Source of the DNA: Paludibacter sp.
GTDB taxonomy: Bacteria; Bacteroidota; Bacteroidia; Bacteroidales; Paludibacteraceae
Length of the DNA stretch: 21,517 nt
Direction of reading: 5' to 3'
NCBI GenBank assembly: GCA_009787075.1
Contig: WRGS01000226.1
Span: 1 to 21,517, forward strand
Shown: positions 1 to 8,202 of the stretch, one piece after another
Position numbering within the stretch: the stretch's first letter is position 1
How the letters are laid out: each line of letters starts with the position of its first letter
Notes under the pieces: generated by a model
Told to the model about the DNA's origin: nothing
The model's database searches: none
What the model saw: the letters and a program-made list of their open reading frames with translations, nothing else
Program-made: the position numbers and the translations under genes

Positions 1-1
1 T

Positions 2-1441
2 AAAATCACGTTTAAAGACGTTGCAGGGCTTTCGGGCGCAAAGCAGGAAGTGAAAGAGATAGTAGAATTTTTGAAAAAACCTGCAAAATTTACCGAACTT
101 GGAGGGAAAATTCCCAAAGGCGCGTTGCTTGTCGGTCCTCCGGGAACTGGTAAAACCTTGTTAGCCAAAGCGGTAGCAGGCGAGGCAGATGTGCCGTTTT
201 TCTCAATTTCGGGCTCTGATTTTGTGGAAATGTTTGTTGGCGTGGGTGCAAGCCGCGTGCGCGATTTGTTCCGTCAGGCAAAAGACAAATCGCCATGCAT
301 TATTTTTATTGACGAAATTGATGCTGTCGGTCGGTCGCGTGCGAGCAATATTCGTTTTTCGGGCAATGATGAACGCGAAAGTACTTTAAATCAACTTCTT
401 ACGGAAATGGACGGTTTTGGTACAAATTCTGGAATTATAATTCTTGCCGCCACAAACCGCGCCGATATTTTGGATAAAGCATTGCTGCGTGCAGGCAGAT
501 TCGACCGACAAATTCACGTTGATTTGCCTGATATTCAGGAGCGTAAAGAAATTTTTCTTGTTCATCTTCGTCCATTGAAAATTGCCAAAACCCTTGATAT
601 TGATTTTTTGGCAAAACAAACTCCCGGATTTTCGGGTGCTGACATTGCCAACGTTTGCAATGAGGCGGCGTTGATTGCCGCTCGGCACGACAAGAAAAGC
701 GTTGATAAACAAGATTTTATGGATGCAGTTGATAGAATTGTCGGCGGATTGGAAAAGAAAACCAAAATCACAACTTTGCACGAGAAAAAATCAATCGCTT
801 ACCACGAGGCAGGTCACGCCACAATTTCGTGGAAAATTCAATATGCCAATCCGTTAGTGAAAGTTACGATTGTTCCGCGCGGTGAGGCTCTTGGCGCGGC
901 TTGGTATTTGCCCGAAGAACGCCAACTGACTAATATTGAGCATATTAAAGACGAACTTTGCGCAACTTTGGGCGGGCGCGCTGCCGAAGAAGTTTTTCTG
1001 GGAGAAATTTCCACAGGCGCGCTCAACGACCTTGAACGCGTTACCAAACGCGCTTATGCGATGGTGGCATATTTTGGAATGAGTAAAAAACTCGAAAATA
1101 TGAGTTATTACGATTCGTCGGGGCAGTCTGATTATGGTTTCACAAAGCCGTACAGTGAAAAAACCGCCGAATTGATTGACTTGGAGGCGAAAAACATTGT
1201 GGCGGAACAATATGAACGTGCAAAACAAATTCTGCGCGAAAATGCCGAAGGACACAATCAACTTGCTGAATTACTGATAGATAAAGAAGTAATTTTTGCA
1301 GATGACCTCGAACGTATTTTTGGCAAACGCCCATGGATTTCACGTGGAGATGAATTGATGGCAATGAACAGCAGCAGCGAAAAACCGGATAAAAAGAAAG
1401 AAAAAACAAAAAGAAAAGAAAAAGACGAAATTTCGTCATAA
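2..1441 (+). CDS. ftsH: FtsH, ATP-dependent membrane zinc metalloprotease (5' truncated)
   Basis: FtsH is a membrane-anchored AAA+ hexamer that unfolds and degrades unassembled membrane proteins and short-lived regulators. Only the cytoplasmic part is visible: the frame is open from base 2, so the N-terminal membrane segments lie upstream of the window. In order there is a Walker A motif GPPGTGKT (134-157), Walker B IIFIDEID (299-322), the second region of homology around AATNRADILDKALLRAGRFD, and the protease motif HEAGH (803-817). The Asp in NDLE (1031-1033) is the expected third zinc ligand. The C-terminus is a Lys/Glu-rich tail, common in this family and probably disordered. The next gene, cdsA, starts 21 bp downstream, so the two are probably co-transcribed. 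The GTG at 50 is an internal Val codon, not a start. No catalytic residue is missing in the visible part. Confidence 0.97.
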   Translation, partial: KITFKDVAGLSGAKQEVKEIVEFLKKPAKFTELGGKIPKGALLVGPPGTGKTLLAKAVAGEADVPFFSISGSDFVEMFVGVGASRVRDLFRQAKDKSPCIIFIDEIDAVGRSRASNIRFSGNDERESTLNQLLTEMDGFGTNSGIIILAATNRADILDKALLRAGRFDRQIHVDLPDIQERKEIFLVHLRPLKIAKTLDIDFLAKQTPGFSGADIANVCNEAALIAARHDKKSVDKQDFMDAVDRIVGGLEKKTKITTLHEKKSIAYHEAGHATISWKIQYANPLVKVTIVPRGEALGAAWYLPEERQLTNIEHIKDELCATLGGRAAEEVFLGEISTGALNDLERVTKRAYAMVAYFGMSKKLENMSYYDSSGQSDYGFTKPYSEKTAELIDLEAKNIVAEQYERAKQILRENAEGHNQLAELLIDKEVIFADDLERIFGKRPWISRGDELMAMNSSSEKPDKKKEKTKRKEKDEISS

Positions 1442-1462
1442 ATTTTGCAAAATAAAAATCTA

Positions 1463-2317
1463 ATGGATAAAAAAACACTAATTGTCAGAACTTTAAGCGG
1501 AATTGTTTATGTTGCGTTGATTATTTGCGCAATATTGATAAATGATTTTGTTTTTGCAGCTATTTTTGCAACTCTCTGCGTTTTAACAACTTACGAATTT
1601 CACAAACTGACAGCCAAACAGGAAAATGTTAATACTTTGGCGTGGATTGGGGCTTTGGGCAGTTTTTTACTTTTTGTTGGTAATTTTTTATTACATTTGA
1701 AAAACGATTTGGCATTTATCAATTCCAAACTGTTTTATTTGGCAATAATAATTTTAGCGGTTTATGTTTTGTTAATTTTTGCCGTTTTTATTATCGAAAT
1801 TTTCAGAAAAAAACCAAATCCTGTCCATAATATAGCGTATTTTCTTTTAGGGCAAATTTATATTACCGTTCCATTTGTGTTTATGTTTGAGATTTTTAAA
1901 GAATTTAATGCGGTTTTTTTGCTCGCTCTTTTTGTGCTGATTTGGACAAATGATGTTTTTGCCTATTTGATTGGCAGTTTGGTTGGCAAGCACAAACTCT
2001 GCGAACGTATTTCGCCCAATAAATCGTGGGAAGGTTTTTTCGGCGGTTTGGTCGGCGCGTTGATTGCGGGTTTTGTTTTTTCAAAAATTTATGCTGAAAA
2101 TATTAATTTAATTCAATGGCTTGGCTTTGCATTTGTTGTTGCGGTTTTTGGCGCTTTGGGCGATTTATTCGAAAGTTTAATCAAACGTACAGTCGGCGTG
2201 AAAGACTCTGGAAATATTATGCCTGGGCACGGCGGTTTTTTAGACCGATTGGACAGCGCACTTTTTGCCGCGCCGGCTGCAATGATTTATTTGTATTTGA
2301 TATTATTTTTAAAATAA
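1463..2317 (+). CDS. cdsA: Phosphatidate cytidylyltransferase (CDP-diacylglycerol synthase)
   Basis: CdsA converts phosphatidic acid and CTP to CDP-diacylglycerol, the branch point for bacterial phospholipids, in the inner membrane. The 284-aa product is hydrophobic with several predicted membrane segments. Near the C-terminus it carries the full CdsA signature: SLIKR, then KDSGNIMPGHGG, then FLDRLDS, with the conserved Lys, Asp, His and DRxD residues. I chose the ATG at 1463 (MDKKTLIVRTLSG). A longer frame would begin at a TTG at 1445, only 3 bp after the ftsH stop, and adds a non-conserved, unlikely leader. The acyltransferase gene 10 bp downstream acts in the same lipid pathway, which supports one ftsH-cdsA-acyltransferase transcript. 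Confidence 0.96.
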   Translation: MDKKTLIVRTLSGIVYVALIICAILINDFVFAAIFATLCVLTTYEFHKLTAKQENVNTLAWIGALGSFLLFVGNFLLHLKNDLAFINSKLFYLAIIILAVYVLLIFAVFIIEIFRKKPNPVHNIAYFLLGQIYITVPFVFMFEIFKEFNAVFLLALFVLIWTNDVFAYLIGSLVGKHKLCERISPNKSWEGFFGGLVGALIAGFVFSKIYAENINLIQWLGFAFVVAVFGALGDLFESLIKRTVGVKDSGNIMPGHGGFLDRLDSALFAAPAAMIYLYLILFLK

Positions 2318-2327
2318 AAATTTTTAG

Positions 2328-3476
2328 ATGAACAAAAATTTTGATGATATACGCAGTTTTCGCGATGACGAAATTTCGGAAGTAGTTATACAACTTTCTG
2401 AAATTAAGCAATTTATGAATTTGCTGAGCACACTTTTTCCTCTTTATCCAAAAAATGTATTAAAAGAGCGTTTTGCTGCGATAAAAACTGTCGCTCAATT
2501 TCAAAAAGAATGGGATTATCCGTTTTTGAATGGTCTGGAGGCAACAAAAACGCTCGGGGTGCAACTCACAGGAATTGAAAAATTGGATTGGAACAAAAAT
2601 TATCTTTTTATTTCCAATCATCGCGATATTGTGCTTGATGCGGCTTTTTTTAATATAAAATTAATTGAAAATCAGAAAGATACAACCGAAATCGCAATAG
2701 GCGACAATCTTTTAATTTTTCCTTGGATTAAAGATTTGGTACGAATAAACAAAAGTTTTATTGTTTATAGAGGTTTGAATATCAAAGAGTTGCTAAAAAA
2801 TTCGCAACATCTTTCGGAATATATTCGGCAAAATATCACTCAGCGCAAGCAGTCGGTTTGGCTTGCTCAACGCGAAGGACGCGCAAAAAATTCTGATGAC
2901 CGCACGCAGGGAAGCGTACTTAAAATGCTGAATATGAGCGGAGAAGATAATTTTATTAATAATTTAAAACAATTGAATATTTGCCCGCTCGCAATTTCGT
3001 ATGAATATGACCCTTGCGATTTTCTTAAAGCCAAAGAATTGCAGCAGCGGCGCGATAATGCTGATTTCCAAAAACAGCCCACAGACGATTTGCAAAGTAT
3101 GATGACGGGAGTAATGGGCTACAAAGGCAAGTTGATTTATCGCCTCGCTGGAGAAATAAACCCAAAACTTGACAAGATTGCTGAACAAAATCTTACCAAA
3201 AACGAACAGGTTACTGCCGTTGCGCAACTTATTGATAACTATATATTTTCGAATTACGAAATTTATACTGTAAATAAAATTGCTTACGATTTAATAATGG
3301 GTGAAAAACGTTTTGAAAGTGATTATACATTAACGCAGAAACTTGATTTTGAGAGATATATCCAACTTCAAGTTCAAAAAATTGAGCTTGAAAATAAAGA
3401 CAGTGATTTTTTGTATAAAACGATTTTGGAAATGTATGCAAATCCGCTAAAAAATCATTTAGAAGCGCAGAAATAA
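2328..3476 (+). CDS. PlsC/PlsB-superfamily acyltransferase (glycerophospholipid acyltransferase-like)
   Basis: A 382-aa protein of the glycerol(phosphate) acyltransferase superfamily, which transfers acyl groups to glycerol-phosphate or lysophosphatidate. Motif I is seen as SNHRDIVLDAAF near residue 96. A block III-like motif QREGRAKNSDD (near residue 181) resembles the EG(G/T)RS phosphate-binding block. Unusually, the His and Asp of motif I are five residues apart (H-R-D-I-V-L-D), not the usual four (HX4D). The protein is longer than typical PlsC (about 240 aa), with N- and C-terminal extensions and no strong membrane helix. The position 10 bp after cdsA fits a role in phosphatidate supply. 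Which acceptor it uses cannot be decided from sequence. An ornithine- or other aminolipid acyltransferase is an alternative. Confidence 0.8.
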   Translation: MNKNFDDIRSFRDDEISEVVIQLSEIKQFMNLLSTLFPLYPKNVLKERFAAIKTVAQFQKEWDYPFLNGLEATKTLGVQLTGIEKLDWNKNYLFISNHRDIVLDAAFFNIKLIENQKDTTEIAIGDNLLIFPWIKDLVRINKSFIVYRGLNIKELLKNSQHLSEYIRQNITQRKQSVWLAQREGRAKNSDDRTQGSVLKMLNMSGEDNFINNLKQLNICPLAISYEYDPCDFLKAKELQQRRDNADFQKQPTDDLQSMMTGVMGYKGKLIYRLAGEINPKLDKIAEQNLTKNEQVTAVAQLIDNYIFSNYEIYTVNKIAYDLIMGEKRFESDYTLTQKLDFERYIQLQVQKIELENKDSDFLYKTILEMYANPLKNHLEAQK

Positions 3477-3497
3477 CAATTTGCCCTTTCGCGCGTT

Positions 3498-3672
3498 TTT
3501 CCGTAAATTCTGCTGCGCTTCACATACGGTTATTGATATATTACCCTGACAGGCAAAGCAAAAACCTTTCGTGCTTTCACCCTTTCCTGCCTTTGTGTTT
3601 TCACCTTTCGTGCTTTCGCACTTTTTACTCCCCTCTCCTTGAGGAGAGGGGCAGGGGGAGAGGCTTATTTCG
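3498..3672 (+). repeat. Composite intergenic repeat, copy 1
   Basis: This fills most of the 316-bp gap 3477-3792. The left module (3498-3542, beginning TTTCCGTAAATTCTGC) matches 4817-4861 at 43 of 45 positions and 19460-19504 less closely. The right module (3627-3672) holds the palindrome CCCCTCTCC-TTGA-GGAGAGGGG (3630-3651), then GCAGGGGGAGAGGC, and matches 4951-4996 at 44 of 46. Between them ACCTTTCGTGCTTTC occurs twice (3564, 3603). No gene was seen in the gap. The rest is AT-rich leader to the next gene. Confidence 0.85.
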
Positions 3673-3755
3673 TGCTTTTACTTTTTTTGCAATCGTTTGC
3701 ATTAAAAAATAATCGCAATATTTTATTTTTTAATTTATGCTAAAAACGTTTTTTT

Positions 3756-3763
3756 TAATTTTG
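3756..3763 (+). promoter_or_regulatory. Putative -7 promoter element of the T9SS cargo gene
   Basis: TAATTTTG fits the Bacteroidetes -7 consensus TAnnTTTG and lies 29 bp before the ATG at 3793. No good -33 TTTG is visible at the right distance in the AT-rich stretch upstream, so this is a weaker call than the others in the window. Confidence 0.4.
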
Positions 3764-3792
3764 CGTTCAATAAATAATTTAAATTTTTTAAC

Positions 3793-4662
3793 ATGAAGAA
3801 AAAATATTTACTTTTAACAGTGGCGGCTTGTGCCGTTATGAACATAATGGCTCAAACCTATTATGTAGCAGGAAACGGTAGCGCAGGCAATCCATGGTGT
3901 GATGGATTGTCGTGGAATCCTGCAGGCAGTACAATGTCAGGCAGTCCGGCAACTAAAGTCTTTAACAATGTGCCGGCAGGGGTTTATGAATTTAAAGTTA
4001 CAGATGGAACATGGACTAATAGTTGGGGTTATTCCAATCTTGCGCCGTCCAGCGTAGTTCCCGGTGTAGAAAATGGTGGAGGTAATGTAAAGTTCACAAT
4101 TTCGGGAACTGCAAATATTACTATTACCTTTGACGGTACACAGATTACTTTGGCTTCTTCTATTGGTTTTGGACAGTTGACAATTAATATGTATTCTGTT
4201 GTTGGAGATGCAGGACTTTGTGGTGAAGCCTGGGCTGTATCAAGTAGTGCAGGCGATATGACCGAATCCGGTGGCGTATGGACAAAGGTATATACGGGCA
4301 TTGCTGAAGGTACTTATGCTTACAAAGTAGTAGGCAATCACAATTACAGTGCATATCAGTTCCCTGCAGGTACGGGAAATGAGTCTGTAGATGTAACTTG
4401 CTCTAATGCTACGGTAACTATTAAATTTATCCGAGCATCTGAAACTTTAAGTGCAGAAGTAAACTGTAATGCTGGTGTTGACAACAACGCCTTTGCCGAT
4501 GTAAGAATAGGTACAGAAAAGGGCAAGGTTTTATGTTCGGCAGATAATTTTGTTATCTACAACATTATGGGCGTTAATGTTACACAACAAAACGGCAATT
4601 TAAACAGCGGAGTTTACATTGTTAGATACAATGGCAAATCTGCTTCCGTTCTTGTAAAATAA
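3793..4662 (+). CDS. Secreted protein with two carbohydrate-binding-like repeats and a T9SS sorting domain
   Basis: 289 aa. Residues 1-20 form a signal peptide (Lys-rich start, hydrophobic core, cleavage after IMA). Two related beta-rich repeats follow, about residues 22-118 and 128-222. Each has a GxxxxPW/GEAW-like start, a valine/glycine turn VPAGVYEFKV or IAEGTYAYKV, and an NITITFDG- or NATVTIKF-like strand. This layout resembles starch/pullulanase-associated binding modules, but the family is not certain. Residues from about 245 (FVIYNIMGVNV, then LNSGVYIVRYNG and SVLVK) match the type A C-terminal sorting domain of T9SS cargo. The product is therefore probably carried across the outer membrane and attached to the cell surface or released. 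The gene stands alone, with its own putative promoter and a strong terminator, between two direct repeat copies. No catalytic domain is seen. Confidence 0.82.
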   Translation: MKKKYLLLTVAACAVMNIMAQTYYVAGNGSAGNPWCDGLSWNPAGSTMSGSPATKVFNNVPAGVYEFKVTDGTWTNSWGYSNLAPSSVVPGVENGGGNVKFTISGTANITITFDGTQITLASSIGFGQLTINMYSVVGDAGLCGEAWAVSSSAGDMTESGGVWTKVYTGIAEGTYAYKVVGNHNYSAYQFPAGTGNESVDVTCSNATVTIKFIRASETLSAEVNCNAGVDNNAFADVRIGTEKGKVLCSADNFVIYNIMGVNVTQQNGNLNSGVYIVRYNGKSASVLVK

Positions 4663-4710
4663 ACAACAAACTGACAGCACATTGCTTAAACAGGAATGTG
4701 TAATTTGATA

Positions 4711-4740
4711 AAAAAGCGTTGAAAAATCAACGCTTTTTTT
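4711..4740 (+). terminator. Intrinsic terminator of the T9SS cargo gene
   Basis: A perfect 12-bp stem AAAAAGCGTTGA / TCAACGCTTTTT with an AAAA loop ends in a T run, 48 bp after the stop codon. Confidence 0.9.
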
Positions 4741-4816
4741 GTTTTAGAGAACTTCTAAAAATGCCATTGAGAGGGAGATAATCCGAAACAATCTATTGAA
4801 AATCAATTTCCCGCTG

Positions 4817-4996
4817 TTTCCGTAAGTTCCGCTGCGCTTCACATACGGTTATTGATATATTGCCTTTGCGGGCAATTTTTTTCGTATGGCGTTGCCATAC
4901 GCTATTGTACACAAGGCTTTCAGCCTTACATTCATGCTTTCGCGCCTTTTACTCCCCTCTCTTTGAGGAGAGGGGCTGGGGGAGAGGCTTATTTCG
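4817..4996 (+). repeat. Composite intergenic repeat, copy 2
   Basis: Second direct copy of the element at 3498-3672, filling most of the 469-bp gap 4663-5131. The left module is 4817-4861 and the right G-rich palindrome module 4951-4996. The middle differs from copy 1: it holds hairpins CGTATGGC-GTT-GCCATACG (4883-4901) and AAGGCT-TTC-AGCCTT (4913-4927). No convincing gene lies here. A 70-aa frame at 4860-5072 is only a translation of the repeat. Confidence 0.85.
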
Positions 4997-5057
4997 CGCT
5001 TTCACCTTTGCGGTAAAAAGACTTTTGAGAATGTTTATCAAATCTTTTTTTAAGTTT

Positions 5058-5091
5058 TTTGCCAATAATTGAAAAATTTGAAGTACTTTTG
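5058..5091 (+). promoter_or_regulatory. Putative promoter of yebC-gcvT
   Basis: The -7 element TACTTTTG (5084-5091) fits TAnnTTTG, with TTTG at 5058-5061, 22 nt upstream. The leader to the ATG at 5132 is about 40 nt and AT-rich. Confidence 0.6.
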
Positions 5092-5131
5092 CAAAGTATA
5101 ATTATAATAAAAATTTTTCTAAAATCAAATT

Positions 5132-5842
5132 ATGGGAAGAGCGTTTGAATATCGCAAGGCTACAAAAATGAAACGTTGGGGCAATATGGCTCGTGTTTTT
5201 ACAAAACTTGGCAAGCAGATTACCATTGCTGCCAAAGAAGGCGGTCCTGAGGCGGATACCAATCCGCGTTTGCGTGTGCTGATTCAGCAGGCAAGAAAGG
5301 AAAATATGCCCAAAGAAAACGTGGAACGCGCCATCAAAAAAGCGACTTCAAAAGAAGAAAACGATTACAAGGAAATGGTTTATGAGGGTTACGCGCCAAA
5401 CGGCGTGGCAATTGTAATTGAAACCGCAACCGACAACCCTACGCGCACCGTTGCCAATATTCGCAGTTATTTTAACAAACACGGCGGCTCGCTCGGTACA
5501 AGCGGCTCGGTGGCGTTTATGTTCGATCACAAATGCGTGTTTCGCATTGCGCCAAAAGCCAATATTTCGCTTGACGACCTTGAACTCGAACTGATTGATT
5601 ACGGAGTTGATGAACTTGAAAACGATGAAGATGCAATAATTCTGTATGGCGATTTTGCTAATTATTCGTCAATCCAAAAACATTTGGAAGAAAACGGATT
5701 TGAAATTTTTAGTGCAGAATTTGAATATATTCCTAACGATTACAAGCAATTAACTGACGAACAGAAAGCATCGGTTACAAAACTTATTGATAAAATTGAA
5801 GAAGACGAAGACGTGCAAAACGTTTTTCACAATATGGAATAA
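5132..5842 (+). CDS. yebC: YebC/PmpR (TACO1) family protein
   Basis: A 236-aa protein covering the full YebC family length. The N-terminal signature is clear: MGRAFEYRKATKMKRWGNMA, then FTKLGKQI and EGGPEADTNPRLR, then the KENMPKENVERAIKKA helix. The middle domain has YEGYAPNGVAIVIE and TDNPTRTVANIRSYFNKHGG, followed by SGSVAFMFDH. Members have been described as DNA-binding regulators (PmpR) and, more recently, as ribosome-associated factors that help translate difficult motifs (TACO1 in mitochondria). The Arg-rich N-terminus of this copy, without the usual SGHSKW start, is typical of Bacteroidetes forms. The start codon begins the conserved block, so it is secure. gcvT follows after 19 bp, probably on the same transcript. 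Confidence 0.95.
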   Translation: MGRAFEYRKATKMKRWGNMARVFTKLGKQITIAAKEGGPEADTNPRLRVLIQQARKENMPKENVERAIKKATSKEENDYKEMVYEGYAPNGVAIVIETATDNPTRTVANIRSYFNKHGGSLGTSGSVAFMFDHKCVFRIAPKANISLDDLELELIDYGVDELENDEDAIILYGDFANYSSIQKHLEENGFEIFSAEFEYIPNDYKQLTDEQKASVTKLIDKIEEDEDVQNVFHNME

Positions 5843-5861
5843 TTGAAAAATTTCTTATTTT

Positions 5862-6944
5862 ATGAAAACCACACCTTTTACCGACATTCACATTGCGCTT
5901 GGCGCAAAAATGCACGAATTTGCGGGTTACAATATGCCCATTGAGTACCCAACAGGAATTATTAACGAACATTTGACCGTGCGCGGAGGCGTTGGCGTGT
6001 TTGACGTTTCGCATATGGGCGAATTTTGGGTTAAAGGCGAACGCGCAATCGAATTTTTGCAAAAAATCACTTCAAATAATGTTGCTGCGCTTTCGGCAGG
6101 AAAAGTTCAGTATTCATGTTTCCCAAACGGACAGGGCGGAATTGTTGATGATTTTTTGTGTTATTGTTTTGACAATCAAAAATATATGCTCGTTGTAAAT
6201 GCAGGAAATATTGCAAAAGACTGGGATTGGTGCAATAGAAACAATACCGAAGGCGTTGTACTGAAAAATTCGTCTGACACGATTGCTCAACTTGCTGTTC
6301 AGGGTGCGAAAGCGACTGAACTTCTGCAAACTTTAACCGATGTAAATCTCTATGAAATAGAATATTACAATTTCAAAATCGGAAGGTTTGCTGATGTTGA
6401 CGACGTAATTATTTCAAATACGGGCTACACAGGTGCAGGCGGTTTTGAACTGTATTTTTCTCCGGAAAATGCAAGAAAAATTTGGGACGCGCTTTTTGCA
6501 GCAGGAGAAAAATTCGATTTGAAACCTATCGGACTTGGTGCACGCGATACTTTGCGGCTTGAAGCAGGTTTTTGCCTTTATGGAAACGACATTGACGACA
6601 GCCATTCGCCCATTGAAGCGGGACTTGGCTGGATTACAAAATTTGTTGATAATAAGAATTTTATCGACCGTCCGTTGCTCGAAAAACAGAAAAATGAAGG
6701 CACAACGCGGCGTTTGGTAAAATTTGTGCTGGCAGAACGCGGAATTCCGCGCTATGGTTACGAAATTTTTAACGAAAATTGCGAAAAAATTGGCGAAGTA
6801 ACAAGCGGAATGATGTTGCCCAAAACAAAACAGGGAATTGGAATGGGCTATGTTTTAAGCGATTATATAAAAATTGGAACAAAAATATTTATCTCAATTC
6901 GCGATAAAAAAATTCCTGCCGAAATTGTTAAAAGTTTTATGTAA
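5862..6944 (+). CDS. gcvT: Aminomethyltransferase, T-protein of the glycine cleavage system
   Basis: GcvT takes the aminomethyl group from the lipoylated H-protein, releases ammonia and makes 5,10-methylene-tetrahydrofolate. The 360-aa product has the usual length. The N-terminal domain has MHEFAGYNMPIEYPTGI, the folate-site block GVGVFDVSHMGEF, and GGIVDDFLCY, which contains the conserved catalytic Asp. NTGYTGAGGFELYF and LGARDTLRLEAGFCLYGND follow, and the C-terminal barrel includes GEVTSG and IGMGYV. No other gcv gene is next to it, so the system is scattered in this genome. It lies 19 bp after yebC, and its 3' end faces the M16 peptidase gene with only 8 bp between the two stops and no clear terminator. 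Confidence 0.96.
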   Translation: MKTTPFTDIHIALGAKMHEFAGYNMPIEYPTGIINEHLTVRGGVGVFDVSHMGEFWVKGERAIEFLQKITSNNVAALSAGKVQYSCFPNGQGGIVDDFLCYCFDNQKYMLVVNAGNIAKDWDWCNRNNTEGVVLKNSSDTIAQLAVQGAKATELLQTLTDVNLYEIEYYNFKIGRFADVDDVIISNTGYTGAGGFELYFSPENARKIWDALFAAGEKFDLKPIGLGARDTLRLEAGFCLYGNDIDDSHSPIEAGLGWITKFVDNKNFIDRPLLEKQKNEGTTRRLVKFVLAERGIPRYGYEIFNENCEKIGEVTSGMMLPKTKQGIGMGYVLSDYIKIGTKIFISIRDKKIPAEIVKSFM

Positions 6945-6952
6945 AATTTGCA

Positions 6953-8182
6953 TTAAATATAGCGCAAAACAGACATTTCATTTTGATTAAATACCTCATT
7001 TGCAACTGATTGCAGTTGCTGTGAGGTGATTTTTTCAATATCGGTGCGCAGTTGAGCAAAAGTATGCACAGAACCAAAACGCAGAAATGTTTTGCCTATA
7101 TTCAATGCGCGTGTTTCATTAACATCATTGGATATTGCAAACTGTCCGAAAAGTTGCAGTTTGTATTTTTTTAAAGCATTGGCGTTCAATGGTTTATCGC
7201 AAAGTTTTTGAAGTTGTTTTCGTACAAGATTTTCGCATTGCTCGGCATTGTTTTTATCGCAACCGAAATAAACAGTCCAAACGCCTGTATCTGTAAATGG
7301 CTGATAGTTAGCATCAACCTGATAAACAAGCGCGTGCTTTTCGCGCAATTCGAGATTGAGCAAACTGTTCATATTCGGTCCGCCCAAAATATTATTCAAC
7401 AAACTGAAAGCCAATCGGTTATCGTGATGATAATCGTATGCGCAATTTCCCAAAATGCAATGAACCTGATGTGTTCTTTTCTTAAAAATTTTTGTGGAAG
7501 GAATATAATTTTCGGGTTTTATTCGAGGTTTTTGTTTTAAATTGTTATTTTGAATGAAAATATTATCATTTAAAACAAAATATTTTTCTGCCCAATGAAC
7601 GATTTTTTTTAAATTGAAATTTCCGATAATAAAAAACGCCATTTTTTCGGGCAAATAATTTTTTTGATAAAAATCTGAAATTTGTTTTTGTTTGATTTTT
7701 CGTAAAATTTTTTCTGCTCCTAAAATATTGTGTCCCAAAGTATTATCAAAAATCTGTTCTTCAAAATCATCAAAAATCAACTCCGAAGGGCTGTCTTTGT
7801 ACGAACAGATTTCGTCGAGAATTACAGCGCGTTCCTTTTCCACTTCATTTTCTGCCAAAACGCTGTGCAGAATAATATCGCCAATCAATTCAACCGCACG
7901 CTCAGCGTATTCGCTTAATACAGAACAATATACAACAGTTTCTTCTTTTGTTGTAAAAGCGTTGATGTCGCCGCCAACGTTTTCAATTCGATTTATAATT
8001 TGGTGAGAATTTCGCTTTTGCGTACCTTTAAAAAGCAGATGTTCAATGAAATGCGCCATTCCGTGTTCGTTTTCGGCTTCATCGCGCGAGCCACAATCGA
8101 CAATCATTCCGCAGGAAGCAACGGCAGTGGGCATTTGTTCAAAAACTATTCTGATTCCGTTTGATAAGGTGTGGTAAAACAT
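6953..8182 (-). CDS. M16 family zinc peptidase
   Basis: 409 aa, about the length of single-unit M16B peptidases (mitochondrial processing peptidase-like). The inverted zinc motif HFIEH is at residues 44-48, and Glu124 in VILDEI lies at the spacing seen in active members. GGDINAFTTKEETVVYC (70-86) is the conserved substrate-strand region, and the C-terminal half carries the LREKHALVYQV-type block that closes the chamber. No signal peptide is visible, so it is likely cytoplasmic. All catalytic residues are present. The start ATG gives MFYHTLSNGIRIV, the normal first strand. It is the last gene of the fur-like operon, 20 bp after the 74-aa gene. The substrate is unknown; peptide or presequence degradation is typical. 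Confidence 0.93.
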   Translation of the reverse strand: MFYHTLSNGIRIVFEQMPTAVASCGMIVDCGSRDEAENEHGMAHFIEHLLFKGTQKRNSHQIINRIENVGGDINAFTTKEETVVYCSVLSEYAERAVELIGDIILHSVLAENEVEKERAVILDEICSYKDSPSELIFDDFEEQIFDNTLGHNILGAEKILRKIKQKQISDFYQKNYLPEKMAFFIIGNFNLKKIVHWAEKYFVLNDNIFIQNNNLKQKPRIKPENYIPSTKIFKKRTHQVHCILGNCAYDYHHDNRLAFSLLNNILGGPNMNSLLNLELREKHALVYQVDANYQPFTDTGVWTVYFGCDKNNAEQCENLVRKQLQKLCDKPLNANALKKYKLQLFGQFAISNDVNETRALNIGKTFLRFGSVHTFAQLRTDIEKITSQQLQSVANEVFNQNEMSVLRYI

Positions 8183-8202
8183 TTAATTTCAATAATTTAT
8201 AA

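Noticed and set aside
4860..5072. 70-aa forward reading frame between the T9SS gene and yebC
   Set aside because: It lies wholly in the composite repeat and its hairpins and has no family-like features.
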